DNA of 42,290 bases from Flavobacterium aquidurense (GCF_001404985.1 NZ_JRLF01000003.1:1-42290); one strand, 5' to 3'; positions 8,102 to 16,824 are shown, counted from the first letter of the stretch. Made by a program: numbers and translations. The notes: a model not told the origin generated them from the sequence alone.

Positions 8102-8105
8102 ATCC

Positions 8106-8609
8106 ATGGAATTCAAAGAAGCAAAAAATAAGTTCGTACAATCCTGGGGAGCATTAGGTTCTCAATGGGGAATTAATAAAACCATGGCACAAATCCATGC
8201 TTTATTAATGGTCTCAAACGAACCTGTTTCTATGGAAGATATAATGGAGGAATTGCAAATTTCCCGTGGCAATACCAGCATGAATCTAAAAGCTTTAATG
8301 GATTGGGGAATTGTATACAAAGAATACAAATCCGGAGAAAGAAGAGAGTTTTTTACTGCCGAAAAAGATCTGGATGAATTAGCCGTGAAAATTTCGAGAG
8401 AAAGAAGCAAGAGAGAGATAAAACCTGCCCTTAAAATCCTAAAAGAAGTATCGACAATAGAAGCAAAAGATTCTGCTGAAGAAAAACACTTTGTTGATCA
8501 GACTTCAAAATTGTATGATTTCGTTTTAAAAGCTGATAACATGTTAGATAAAATCACTGAATTTAATGAAAATTGGTTGGGACGTTTGGTCCTTAAAATC
8601 ATGAAGTAA
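8106..8609 (+). CDS. GbsR/MarR-family transcriptional regulator
   Basis: A 167-residue winged-helix regulator. The N-terminal KFVQSWGALGSQWGINKTMAQIHALLM is the typical GbsR-type opening, followed by the HTH (PVSMEDIMEELQISRGNTSMNLKAL, about 40-64) and wing (GIVYKEYKSGERREFF). The C-terminal half is helical and probably dimerises or senses a ligand. Perfect inverted repeats with 8-base spacing before this gene and before the next gene are the likely binding sites, so it probably represses its own operon. The operon continues with a membrane protein, a YqjF-type gene, a DCC oxidoreductase, an epimerase and an SRPBCC protein. The effector is unknown. Confidence 0.88.
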   Translation: MEFKEAKNKFVQSWGALGSQWGINKTMAQIHALLMVSNEPVSMEDIMEELQISRGNTSMNLKALMDWGIVYKEYKSGERREFFTAEKDLDELAVKISRERSKREIKPALKILKEVSTIEAKDSAEEKHFVDQTSKLYDFVLKADNMLDKITEFNENWLGRLVLKIMK

Positions 8610-8636
8610 ATTTCAAAGCTAAAAAAATTTAATTAC

Positions 8637-8660
8637 AACTTTCATTTTTTTCTGAAAGTT
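8637..8660. promoter_or_regulatory. Operator 2 of the GbsR-type regulator
   Basis: AACTTTCA (8637-8644) and TGAAAGTT (8653-8660) form a perfect 8-bp inverted repeat with the same 8-base spacer as operator 1. It lies in the 75-base gap between the regulator and the next gene. No perfect -7 box follows it, so it may control an internal weak promoter or act as an auxiliary site. Confidence 0.65.
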
Positions 8661-8684
8661 TAAAACAATCAATAACTATAATAC

Positions 8685-9032
8685 ATGAAAGCAATAAATT
8701 ATCTCAATTATTTTTTTGTTGGTTTACCTATACTATTAATTACAGCAGGAATAATTACTCCTGACAAAGGAGGAGAATTAGTTGGGTGTGGTTTGCTATC
8801 AACGATCCTTACAGGTCTATTTCAATTGATTTTTGGAATAAAAATGCTAATGGACGAGCCCGAAGACAAAAACCTTCAAAAGTATGTTAATGGTGTTATT
8901 TTCTTTTTTCTGTTGTGGTTCGTTAATGGTGTAATACTAAATTTTGAATTTATTTACCTCATCTTATTTATGCTTCCAATACTTCTTGCTGGCTACTTTT
9001 CTTTAATCACTTATAAAAAAGCACATTTATGA
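8685..9032 (+). CDS. Small four-helix membrane protein, unknown function
   Basis: A 115-residue protein with about four hydrophobic segments (residues 7-24, 35-52, 68-86 and 88-107) and short loops. No catalytic motif or named domain is recognised. The final codons overlap the start of the YqjF-type gene by four bases (ATGA), which indicates translational coupling in the operon. It carries the second operator copy upstream, so its expression is probably controlled by the GbsR-type regulator. Confidence 0.75.
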   Translation: MKAINYLNYFFVGLPILLITAGIITPDKGGELVGCGLLSTILTGLFQLIFGIKMLMDEPEDKNLQKYVNGVIFFFLLWFVNGVILNFEFIYLILFMLPILLAGYFSLITYKKAHL

Positions 9033-9769
9033 ACTTCTTAAAAGCCGAATGGCAAAACTTAGCTCTTTTAAATTATGAAATTGATACTAAAGTTTTAGAA
9101 AAATATCTTCCGGCAGGAACTGAAATAGATATATGGAATAACAAATGTTATATAAGTCTGGTTGGCTTTATGTTTAAAAATACAAAAGTTATGGGATTAA
9201 AAGTTCCGTTTCATGTAGATTTTGAAGAAGTGAATTTAAGATTCTACGTAAAACGATTTGAAAACGAAGAATGGAAACGAGGAGTCGTTTTTATTAAAGA
9301 AATTGTTCCTAAAAAAGCGATCACTTTTATTGCCAATACACTATATCAGGAACACTACGAAACACAGAAAATGAGACATGAAATTATTGAAAATAAAAAT
9401 ACAAACATTTTTACATATCAATGAAAGGATCGTAAAAAGTGGAATACAATTCAGGTAGAAACTAAAAAAAATCCAACAGAAATTGATATTGATTCTGAAG
9501 CTGAATTTATTACAGAACATTATTTCGGTTATACCAAAATTACAAAAAACATCACTTTCGAATATGAAGTTACACATCCAAGATGGGAACAATTTGAAGT
9601 ATTAAATTATAACGTTGATATCGATTTTAGTAAAACATATGGAGAGGATTTTAAATTTCTTCAGGACACAAAACCAGCATCCGTTTTTCTGGCGAAAGGC
9701 TCTGAAATTGTGGTTAAGAATAAAAAGAAAGTAAAATCAATTTCTCTAATTAAAAAAATGCATCATTAA
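9029..9769 (+). pseudogene. YqjF/DUF2071-family gene interrupted by an in-frame TGA
   Basis: The first 131 codons (FLKAEWQNLALLNYEIDTKVLEKYLPAGTEID... split by blocks) follow the YqjF/DUF2071 pattern: a start around W-x-x-L, then LEKYLPAG, CYISLVGF and VNLRFYV. A TGA at 9422-9424 stops translation, but the same frame stays open for a further 114 codons to TAA at 9767-9769. The continuation (KKWNTIQVETK, FITEHYFGYTK, YEVTHPRWEQF, ASVFLAKGSEIVV) is the usual second half of this family. The total of 247 codons agrees with family length. TGA most likely replaces TGG (Trp). Either the gene is dead, or TGA is read through, or the base is a sequencing error. Confidence 0.85.
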
Positions 9770-9805
9770 ATCCTAATTCATTTCATAATCTTAAAACCAA
9801 AAATC

Positions 9806-10624
9806 ATGAAAACACTAGAAAACCAAACTTTGCTTTATGATGAAGATTGTCCGCTTTGCAGTTTGTATACAACTGGCTTTGTAAAAAGTGGAATGTTAGA
9901 TGAAAACGGAAGAAAATCATATGGTCAATTATCTGAAGAAGAACAAAATTTTGTAGACTTAAAACGTGCGCCAAACGAAATTGCTTTGGTTGATAACAAA
10001 ACCAAAACTGTTACTTACGGAATTGATAGTTTGATAAAAGTGGTTGGATTTTCTTTTCCGTTAATCGAAAAAATAACGACTATAAAACCCGTACATTATA
10101 TTCTTAAAAAAATATATTCTTTTGTTTCTTATAATAGAAAGGTAATAATTCCGGGAAGTGTAAATGAAGAAAACAAACTGCAATGCGTTCCGGATTTCAA
10201 TTATAAATACCGTTTTCTTTTTATCGCATTTGCCTTAACGATAACTACTTTTGTTTTATTTGGATATTCTAATTTGATTCCGGTTTTACCCAAAACAAGT
10301 ATAGTTAGAGAAGTTGCTTTGGCTTTTGGTCAAATCATTTTTCAAAGTTTGTTTCTTTTAAAATTTGACAAAAAGACGATTATGAATTATGCTGGAAATT
10401 TAATGACTGTTTCTTTAATGGGTTCTTTAATTTTAGTGCCAATTTTAATTGTAAGTCAGTTTATAAATTTTCCGGCAATTTTTATTTTAGGTTGGTTTGC
10501 AATAACTGTTCTGATCATGTTTACAGAACATATTAGAAGAATTAAAATTCTAAAACTCCCACATTATCTTTGCTACACTTGGGTGCTTTACCGAATTCTT
10601 GCTTTAACCTTAATTTTAAATTAA
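9806..10624 (+). CDS. DCC-family thiol-disulfide oxidoreductase with membrane domain
   Basis: A 272-residue protein. LLYDEDCPLCSLYT (residues 9-22) holds the D-x-x-CPLC motif of the DCC (DUF393, YuxK) family, with Cys15 and Cys18 as the redox pair in a thioredoxin-like fold. From about residue 135 the protein has several membrane segments and ends with a short cytoplasmic tail, so the redox domain is tethered to the membrane. It follows the broken YqjF-type gene and is 13 bases before the epimerase gene. YqjF, DCC and TIGR01777 genes often group in Bacteroidota, which supports a common role, although I cannot say what the substrate is. Confidence 0.85.
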   Translation: MKTLENQTLLYDEDCPLCSLYTTGFVKSGMLDENGRKSYGQLSEEEQNFVDLKRAPNEIALVDNKTKTVTYGIDSLIKVVGFSFPLIEKITTIKPVHYILKKIYSFVSYNRKVIIPGSVNEENKLQCVPDFNYKYRFLFIAFALTITTFVLFGYSNLIPVLPKTSIVREVALAFGQIIFQSLFLLKFDKKTIMNYAGNLMTVSLMGSLILVPILIVSQFINFPAIFILGWFAITVLIMFTEHIRRIKILKLPHYLCYTWVLYRILALTLILN

Positions 10625-10637
10625 AAATAGTATTCTT

Positions 10638-11546
10638 ATGACAAAGCTTATAATCGCAGCCGGAACCGGTTTTTTAGGACAAGTATTAGTCAATCACTTC
10701 AAAAATAAATTTGACCAAATTGTAATTCTAACCAGAGGGAAATCTCAAACAATTGACGAAATAAAATATGTAAACTGGAACGCCAAAAATTTTTCCGGCT
10801 GGGAAAATGAATTGGAAAATGCAACCGTTTTAATAAATCTTGCAGGGAAATCTGTTGATTGTCGGTATACGAAAGAAAATAAAAAAGAAATTTTATGGTC
10901 TCGAATCAAAAGTACAAAGGTTTTAAATGAAGCGGTTTTAAAATGTAAAAACCCACCAAAACATTGGCTTAATTCATCAACCTCAACAATATACAGATTT
11001 TCACTTGACAAACAAATGGATGAGGTTAACGGTGAAATCGGAAATGATTTTTCTATAAATGTTGCACTTTCATGGGAAAAAGCATTCTTTAAAATCGAAA
11101 CGCCAAATACTTTGAAAACTGCTTTAAGAACTTCAATTGTTTTAGGCAAAGATGGAGGTGCTTTTATTCCGCTTAAGACTTTGGCAAAAATAGGTTTTGG
11201 CGGAAAACAAGGAAAAGGGAATCAGTTTATAAGTTGGATTCATGAAGATGATTTTGTCAATGCAATCGATTTTATCATTCAAAAAGAAATTACCGGAATT
11301 ATAAATATAGTTTCTCCTGAACCTATTCGCAATGCTGACTTTATGCAAAAACTTAGAAAAGCAGTTGGTTTTCCTTTCGGAATCCCGATGAATACTTTGC
11401 TACTGGAAATTGGATCTTTCTTCATCAGAACAGAAACTGAATTGGTTTTGAAAAGCAGAAATGTGATTCCGAAAAAACTTCTAGAGAATGGATTTGAATT
11501 TAAGTTTGGAGATATTGATAATGCTTTTCGAGATTTATTAAATTAA
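10638..11546 (+). CDS. TIGR01777/YfcH-family epimerase-like protein
   Basis: A 302-residue NAD(P)-binding protein of the extended SDR type. IIAAGTGFLGQVLVNHF (residues 5-21) is the Rossmann glycine motif, with Ala in place of one usual Gly. Conserved TIGR01777 elements follow: LINLAGKSVD, SRIKSTKVLNEA, SSTSTIYRF (catalytic region), LRTSIVLGKDGGAF and GNQFISWIHEDDF. A DUF1731-type tail (about 250-300) ends the protein. The substrate is not known for this family. It is 29 bases before the SRPBCC gene; in some bacteria the two domains are fused, which fits a shared function here. Confidence 0.88.
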   Translation: MTKLIIAAGTGFLGQVLVNHFKNKFDQIVILTRGKSQTIDEIKYVNWNAKNFSGWENELENATVLINLAGKSVDCRYTKENKKEILWSRIKSTKVLNEAVLKCKNPPKHWLNSSTSTIYRFSLDKQMDEVNGEIGNDFSINVALSWEKAFFKIETPNTLKTALRTSIVLGKDGGAFIPLKTLAKIGFGGKQGKGNQFISWIHEDDFVNAIDFIIQKEITGIINIVSPEPIRNADFMQKLRKAVGFPFGIPMNTLLLEIGSFFIRTETELVLKSRNVIPKKLLENGFEFKFGDIDNAFRDLLN

Positions 11547-11575
11547 AAAATCTTTGACACAAAATAACCACAATC

Positions 11576-12025
11576 ATGACAACCATAAACCTCACAACAA
11601 AAATAAAAGCACCGAAACAAATTGTTTTTGATGCTGCAAGAAATATTGATATTCATCAGCAATCTGCAAGTCCCTCAAAAGAAAAAGCAATTGCTGGCGT
11701 AACATCAGGATTAATAAATTTAAACGAAAGCGTAACCTGGCGTGGCAAACATTTCGGTTTTTATATCACGCACAAAAGCCGAATTACCGCAATGAACTTT
11801 TATGATTATTTTGTAGATGAAATGGAACGCGGCAAATTCAAATCTTTCAGACATGAACATTTTTTTGAAGAAGTAAATGGGGCAACAATCATGAGAGATA
11901 AATTACAATATGAGACTCCATTTGGTATAATCGGGAAACTTTTTGATATTTTATTATTAGAAAAACATCTCACTAATTTTCTTATCGAGCGAAACAAAAT
12001 TTTGAAAGTGCTATCAGAAAAATAA
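11576..12025 (+). CDS. SRPBCC-family (START-like) protein
   Basis: A 149-residue protein with the SRPBCC beginning TTKIKAPKQIVFDAARNIDIHQQS and the helix-grip pattern VTWRGKHFGFYITHKSRIT, FVDEMERGKFKSFRHEHFFEE and MRDKLQYETPFGIIGKLFD. Such proteins bind hydrophobic ligands in a deep pocket. Family members of this subtype are often annotated as cell-division-inhibitor-like (SulA-like), a label I would not rely on. It is the last gene of the regulator operon, directly after the epimerase gene. Confidence 0.82.
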   Translation: MTTINLTTKIKAPKQIVFDAARNIDIHQQSASPSKEKAIAGVTSGLINLNESVTWRGKHFGFYITHKSRITAMNFYDYFVDEMERGKFKSFRHEHFFEEVNGATIMRDKLQYETPFGIIGKLFDILLLEKHLTNFLIERNKILKVLSEK

Positions 12026-12099
12026 AAACTAAAATAATTTTCTTACTTTTATAGCCGTTCGATAGAAATACAATCTGTAAATCATTAAAAAATAAACTT

Positions 12100-12498
12100 A
12101 TGAATTTGAAAACAAAAATTTTATCAATAGCATTCTTAGCCTTATCTTTTATTGGATTTGCACAAAGTAATTGCAAGGATTTAAAAGGCTGCGAAAGAAA
12201 ATTATGCGAGCTAAACATCAAATTAACTGCTGCTAAAAAAGCTGGTAATCAAAGTCAAATTAAAGGGGTTGAAGATGCCATTTCTCAAACCAAAAAGAAT
12301 TGCACAACAAAAACTGTAAGCAACGACCTTGACAAAAAAGTTAAAGAAAAACAACAAAAAGTTAAGGAAAGAACTGATGATCTGAACAAAGCAATTAAAG
12401 ATCAGGAAAGCACAGAAAAAATCAACAAGAAAAAAAAGAAACTAGCTGAAGCTAAAGCTGATTTGAACAAAGCGTTGGCAGAGCAAAAAACAAAATAG
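12100..12498 (+). CDS. DUF1090-family secreted protein
   Basis: A 132-residue protein with a cleavable signal peptide (about residues 1-21, ending GFAQ). The mature part begins SNCKDLKGCERKLCELNIKLTAAKKAG, as in DUF1090 (YqjC) proteins with paired cysteines, then a long charged coiled-coil helix rich in K, E and Q to the end. It has its own 5' region of 74 bases after the SRPBCC gene. A periplasmic stress role is known only by association for the family; no direct evidence is visible here. Confidence 0.8.
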   Translation: MNLKTKILSIAFLALSFIGFAQSNCKDLKGCERKLCELNIKLTAAKKAGNQSQIKGVEDAISQTKKNCTTKTVSNDLDKKVKEKQQKVKERTDDLNKAIKDQESTEKINKKKKKLAEAKADLNKALAEQKTK

Positions 12499-12561
12499 TT
12501 TTTGTTCTCTCGCAGATTTGGCGGATTTAGCAGATTAGTTTGGCAAAGTCCTAATATCTAA

Positions 12562-12679
12562 ACGCAATCTTGTCATTTCGAGGAACGAGAAATCTCCGCA
12601 AGTAACTCCGCAACGAGAATCTAATCTTTGTCGAGCTTCTCACGGAGATTTCTCGTTCCTCGAAATGAAAAGATTGCGT
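12562..12679. repeat. Long palindromic interspersed repeat, copy 1
   Basis: The outer arms (12562-12598 and 12643-12679) are nearly perfect inverted repeats: ACGCAATCTT, TCATTTCGAGGAACGAGA and AATCTCCG on one side, complemented on the other. The RNA or DNA would form a stem of about 37 bp. A related copy lies at 28838-28938, sharing TCATTTCGAG, AATCTTTGT and GAGCTTCTC. Confidence 0.75.
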
Positions 12680-12766
12680 CTTTGCAAGATATTTGTTCGT
12701 TATCGCATTTATAAATCTTCCCTCAACTTAATGACATTGAAAATAGATTTTCTTGATTTATGGTTT

Positions 12767-12853
12767 GCGTGAGGGATAGCAGCGGATAGCCCACAGCCTG
12801 ACGAAGGAAGTGCGAGGACTTGCAGCGAATAGCCCGACCCGAAGGGACACGCC
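12767..12853 (+). repeat. Interspersed repeat with conserved ends, copy 1
   Basis: It begins GCGTGAGGGATAGCAGCGG and ends ATAGCCCGACCC followed by GAAGGGACACGCC. The ends are conserved between the copies at 29036-29147 and 41490-41600 (the latter inverted) while the centre varies. It fills the gap between the DUF1090 gene and the UbiA-like gene. Confidence 0.75.
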
Positions 12854-12881
12854 CAAATTATTTAAAAACTTTGATGTCTTT

Positions 12882-13688
12882 TTATAAAAACACAATCATA
12901 AGCCACCAAAAAACCGGAACGCTTTCGACCCAGAATGAAGTGTAATATTTAGATCGGTTTGGGTTTGCGAATAAAATAAATAACATCAACATAATCACCA
13001 TAATAAGATTTATAATTAGGTCATGAAAAGTGAAGGTCAAAATTCCGACAATCCAAAACGGAATTAAAAGCGAAAAACCTAAAATCTTAGTGCGCTTTAT
13101 ACCTATAGTTTGCGGAACAGTTTTTAGATGCGGATCATCATTTGCCAAATCAATAATTTCGAAAACCAGAATTAGTACAAAAACCAATACGAATCGCTGA
13201 ATGCATTTTATAAAAAAATCAGGTATAAACGGAACTTCGGCATTTATAAAAGGTAAAACTAATGTGGCGCCAACCCAACAAAGGGCAACAATATATATTT
13301 TTACGCCTGCCCAGTTTCGGGCATTTTTTCTGTTTGGGAAAAACGGAAGTGTATAAAGTGCTGTTATGGCAAAAATTCCAACTGAAACTATTTGGGTAAT
13401 TCGCTTTAAATGGAAAAAATAATAGCCCACCAAAATCACCGAAACCAAACTCAAAAGAGCGATAATTTTCAATTGATTTCCTATTGGTTTTTTCTTCACA
13501 CGAACCAATGCATCATATTTAACAAAATTATACCCCACAATTGTTCCAAAAAAAACAAACAAAGCCATGGGCGCATCATACTGAATATGAAACACATGAA
13601 ACGTAACCCGAACCAAGGCATAACAGGATAAAGCCACATGAATACTGCTATTCAGGTAAAAATCGAATATCTGTTTTAATAGTTTCAT
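12882..13688 (-). CDS. UbiA-like prenyltransferase-superfamily membrane protein
   Basis: A 268-residue inner-membrane protein with about eight hydrophobic segments. LVFEIIDLANDDPHLKTVPQTIGIKRT (from about residue 174) matches the second Asp-rich region of UbiA enzymes, with Asp180, Asp184 and Asp185. The first Asp-rich motif (NDxxDxxxD) is not intact: only YNFVKYDALVR (53-63) occupies that place. It may be a degenerate or noncanonical prenyltransferase, so activity is uncertain. It is divergent to gcvP and stands alone. Confidence 0.75.
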   Translation of the reverse strand: MKLLKQIFDFYLNSSIHVALSCYALVRVTFHVFHIQYDAPMALFVFFGTIVGYNFVKYDALVRVKKKPIGNQLKIIALLSLVSVILVGYYFFHLKRITQIVSVGIFAITALYTLPFFPNRKNARNWAGVKIYIVALCWVGATLVLPFINAEVPFIPDFFIKCIQRFVLVFVLILVFEIIDLANDDPHLKTVPQTIGIKRTKILGFSLLIPFWIVGILTFTFHDLIINLIMVIMLMLFILFANPNRSKYYTSFWVESVPVFWWLMIVFL

Positions 13689-13784
13689 TCTTTAAATCTA
13701 ATCAATTATTAACAAATCAACTCTTTAGTTGTAAATTTCATAAAAATTGAAGTTAAAAATACCTATTAAATTATTAATAATACT

Positions 13785-13908
13785 TAATTTTGCGCCACAA
13801 AAAAACAACACATTTACTATAAAATGTAATAAACCTTGTGTAACACCTGATTAAGTCAAAGAGACACTTTGTAAATTACATTGCCTTTAAAAAATTAGAT
13901 AGCTACAA
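13785..13908 (+). promoter_or_regulatory. gcvP promoter and structured leader
   Basis: TAATTTTG at 13785-13792 is a perfect -7 box, without a well-placed TTTG upstream. The leader of about 110 bases holds AATGTAAT (13823-13830), which pairs with ATTACATT (13875-13882), and an inner GTGT/ACAC pair. I looked for the glycine riboswitch core and did not find it. Confidence 0.45.
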
Positions 13909-16758
13909 ATGAGAACAGATGCTTTTGCTTTAAGACACATTGGCCCAAGAGAAACAGATCTTCAACACATGTTACAAACCATTGGAGTTGAATCGATCGA
14001 ACAACTTGTTTACGAAACCCTTCCGGATGACATTCGTTTAAAAGCACCTTTGAATTTGGATCCTGCAATGACGGAATACGAATTCGCAAATCATATTCAG
14101 GAATTAGGCAAGAAAAACAAAGTATTCAAATCGTATATTGGTTTGGGTTATCATCCAACTATCGTTCCGGCACCAATTCAAAGAAATATCTTTGAAAATC
14201 CAGGATGGTATACTGCTTATACACCTTATCAGGCAGAAATTGCTCAAGGTCGTCTTGAAGCAATTTTAAATTTCCAGACTACTGTTATTGAGTTAACAGG
14301 AATGGAAATTGCAAACGCTTCTTTACTTGATGAAGGAACAGCTGCTGCCGAAGCTATGGCTTTGTTATTTGATGTTCGTACGCGTGATCAAAAGAAAAAC
14401 AATACAAACAAATTCTTCGTTTCTGAGGAAATTTTGCCTCAGACTTTATCAATCCTGCAAACACGTTCAACTCCTATCGGGATTGAATTAGTGGTTGGAA
14501 ACCACGAAACATTTGATTTTTCGAATGAGTTCTTCGGAGCCATTTTACAATACCCAGGAAAATACGGTCAGGTAAACGATTATAGTGCTTTTGTTGCTAA
14601 AGCAAAAGAAAACGAAATCAAAGTTGCCTTTGCTGCTGATATTTTATCATTAGCGACTTTAACTTCTCCGGGAGAAATGGGAGCTGCAGTAGTAGTTGGA
14701 ACTTCACAACGTTTTGGTGTACCAATGGGTTACGGCGGTCCTCACGCTGCATTTTTTGCAACTAAAGACGAGTACAAACGATCTATGCCAGGTCGTATTA
14801 TTGGAGTTTCTATTGATGTAAACGGAAACCGCGCTTTACGTATGGCTTTAGGAACTCGTGAGCAACATATCAAACGTGAAAAAGCAACTTCTAATATTTG
14901 TACAGCTCAGGTTTTATTAGCGGTTATGGCCGGAATGTATGCTGTTTACCACGGACCAAAAGGATTACAATATATTGCAAACAAAGTTCACGCATCGGCG
15001 GTTACTACTGCTGAGGCTTTAAATAAACTAGGCGTTTTTCAAACCAATACAGCTTACTTTGATACTATATTGGTAAAAGCAGATGCTCAAAAAGTAAAAG
15101 CTATTGCAGAGAAAAACGAAGTAAACTTCTTTTATGTTGATGCTGATACAATTTCTATTTCGTTAAATGAAACGACTTCAATTGCTGACATCAACCAAAT
15201 TATTGCCATTTTTGCGGAAGCTTTAGGAAAAGAAACTTTCACAGTTGCTGAACTAACTGCTGTAAGTCAGTTACCTGCTTCATTAGAAAGAACATCTTCT
15301 TTCTTAACACATGATGTTTTCAACAATCATCATTCAGAAAGTCAGATCATGCGTTACATCAAAAAATTAGAGCGTAAAGATTTATCATTGAATCATTCGA
15401 TGATTTCATTAGGTTCTTGTACGATGAAATTAAACGCAGCTTCAGAAATGTTGCCTTTATCAATGCCAAACTGGAACAGCATTCACCCTTTTGCACCAGT
15501 AGAACAAGCTGAAGGTTACATTACAATGCTTAAAAAATTAGAGGAACAATTAAATGTAATTACCGGATTTGCCGGAACAACATTACAGCCTAACTCTGGA
15601 GCTCAGGGAGAATATGCTGGTTTAATGGCGATTCGTGCTTACCATTTATCAAGAAACGAAGGTCACCGTAATGTATGTTTGATTCCTTCATCGGCTCACG
15701 GAACCAATCCTGCTTCTGCAGCTATGGCCGGAATGAAAATCATCGTTACTAAAACGACTCCGGAAGGAAATATTGACGTAGAAGATTTAAGAGAAAAAGC
15801 GATTGAACACAAAGATGATTTATCTTGTTTAATGGTAACGTATCCTTCTACTCACGGAGTTTTCGAATCTTCGATTATTGAAATTACCAAATTAATCCAC
15901 GACAATGGCGGATTAGTATATATGGATGGTGCAAACATGAACGCGCAAGTTGGATTAACAAATCCTGCTACTATTGGTGCTGACGTTTGTCACTTAAACT
16001 TACACAAAACATTCGCTATTCCTCACGGTGGTGGCGGACCTGGAGTTGGACCTATCTGTGTGAACGAAAAATTAGTTCCGTTTTTACCAACTAACCCAAT
16101 CCTTAAAGTAGGTGGTGAACAAGCTATTACAGCAATTTCATCTGCACCTTACGGATCAGCTTTAGTATGTTTAATCTCTTACGGTTACATCACAATGATG
16201 GGAGCTGAAGGATTAAAAAGTGCTACAGAACACGCTATTTTGAATGCAAACTACATGAAATCCCGTTTCGAAGGACACTACCCAATTCTTTATACAGGAG
16301 AATGCGGAAGAGCAGCTCACGAAATGATTTTAGATTGTCGTTCGTTTAAAGAAAATGGAATCGAAGTTGGTGATATAGCAAAACGTTTGATGGATTACGG
16401 TTTCCACGCTCCTACGGTTTCTTTTCCAGTAGCTGGAACTTTAATGATCGAACCAACTGAATCTGAAGATTTAGCTGAATTAGATCGTTTTTGCGATGCT
16501 CTTATTTCAATCAGAAAAGAAATTGAAGTTGCAACAGCCGATGATAAAAACAATGTATTGAAAAATGCACCGCACACATTGGCAATGTTAACGACTGACA
16601 ATTGGGATTTTCCTTATACTAGAGAAAAAGCGGCTTACCCATTAGAATACATCGCTGAAAATAAATTCTGGCCATCAGTTCGTCGTGTAGATGATGCTTA
16701 CGGTGACAGAAACTTAGTTTGCAGCTGTGCTCCTATTGAAGCTTATATGGAAAACTAA
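13909..16758 (+). CDS. gcvP: Glycine dehydrogenase (decarboxylating), P-protein
   Basis: A 949-residue PLP enzyme, the fused long form of the P-protein of the glycine cleavage system. It decarboxylates glycine and passes the aminomethyl group to the lipoyl arm of the H-protein. N-terminal RHIGPRETD is the family start, SLGSCTMKLNAASEM and SSAHGTNPASAAMAGM are conserved blocks, and the PLP lysine is Lys700 in LNLHKTFAIPHGGGGPG. Length and end (WPSVRRVDDAYGDRNLVCSC) match full-length enzymes. H- and T-protein genes are not adjacent. The gene has a long leader and its own terminator, so it is transcribed alone. Confidence 0.98.
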   Translation: MRTDAFALRHIGPRETDLQHMLQTIGVESIEQLVYETLPDDIRLKAPLNLDPAMTEYEFANHIQELGKKNKVFKSYIGLGYHPTIVPAPIQRNIFENPGWYTAYTPYQAEIAQGRLEAILNFQTTVIELTGMEIANASLLDEGTAAAEAMALLFDVRTRDQKKNNTNKFFVSEEILPQTLSILQTRSTPIGIELVVGNHETFDFSNEFFGAILQYPGKYGQVNDYSAFVAKAKENEIKVAFAADILSLATLTSPGEMGAAVVVGTSQRFGVPMGYGGPHAAFFATKDEYKRSMPGRIIGVSIDVNGNRALRMALGTREQHIKREKATSNICTAQVLLAVMAGMYAVYHGPKGLQYIANKVHASAVTTAEALNKLGVFQTNTAYFDTILVKADAQKVKAIAEKNEVNFFYVDADTISISLNETTSIADINQIIAIFAEALGKETFTVAELTAVSQLPASLERTSSFLTHDVFNNHHSESQIMRYIKKLERKDLSLNHSMISLGSCTMKLNAASEMLPLSMPNWNSIHPFAPVEQAEGYITMLKKLEEQLNVITGFAGTTLQPNSGAQGEYAGLMAIRAYHLSRNEGHRNVCLIPSSAHGTNPASAAMAGMKIIVTKTTPEGNIDVEDLREKAIEHKDDLSCLMVTYPSTHGVFESSIIEITKLIHDNGGLVYMDGANMNAQVGLTNPATIGADVCHLNLHKTFAIPHGGGGPGVGPICVNEKLVPFLPTNPILKVGGEQAITAISSAPYGSALVCLISYGYITMMGAEGLKSATEHAILNANYMKSRFEGHYPILYTGECGRAAHEMILDCRSFKENGIEVGDIAKRLMDYGFHAPTVSFPVAGTLMIEPTESEDLAELDRFCDALISIRKEIEVATADDKNNVLKNAPHTLAMLTTDNWDFPYTREKAAYPLEYIAENKFWPSVRRVDDAYGDRNLVCSCAPIEAYMEN

Positions 16759-16783
16759 TTTTTAGTTTTCGAATTACATATTC

Positions 16784-16824
16784 AAACCCGACAAGTTTTT
16801 AAAACCTGTCGGGTTTATTTTTTG
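16784..16824 (+). terminator. gcvP terminator
   Basis: AAACCCGACA (16784-16793) pairs with TGTCGGGTTT (16807-16816), 10 bp with a 13-base loop, followed by ATTTTTTG. Confidence 0.88.

Larger units (their letters stand above)
7762..8105. other. Divergent intergenic region between lectin cluster and regulator operon
   Basis: The 344 bases hold the start signals of both flanking units. On the minus strand TAGTTTTG (7908-7901) fits the -7 consensus for the 592-aa gene, but without a well-placed -33 box, and would give a leader of about 140 bases. On the plus side the GbsR-type operator and promoter occupy 8055-8101. Nothing else was found. Confidence 0.5.

Noticed and set aside
9341..9592. A minus-strand frame across the middle of the YqjF-type gene.
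   Set aside because: It is an antisense shadow; the plus-strand frame shows family conservation on both sides of the TGA.
13793..13908. A glycine riboswitch upstream of gcvP.
   Set aside because: The conserved tandem core could not be recognised; only a simple inverted repeat is present.
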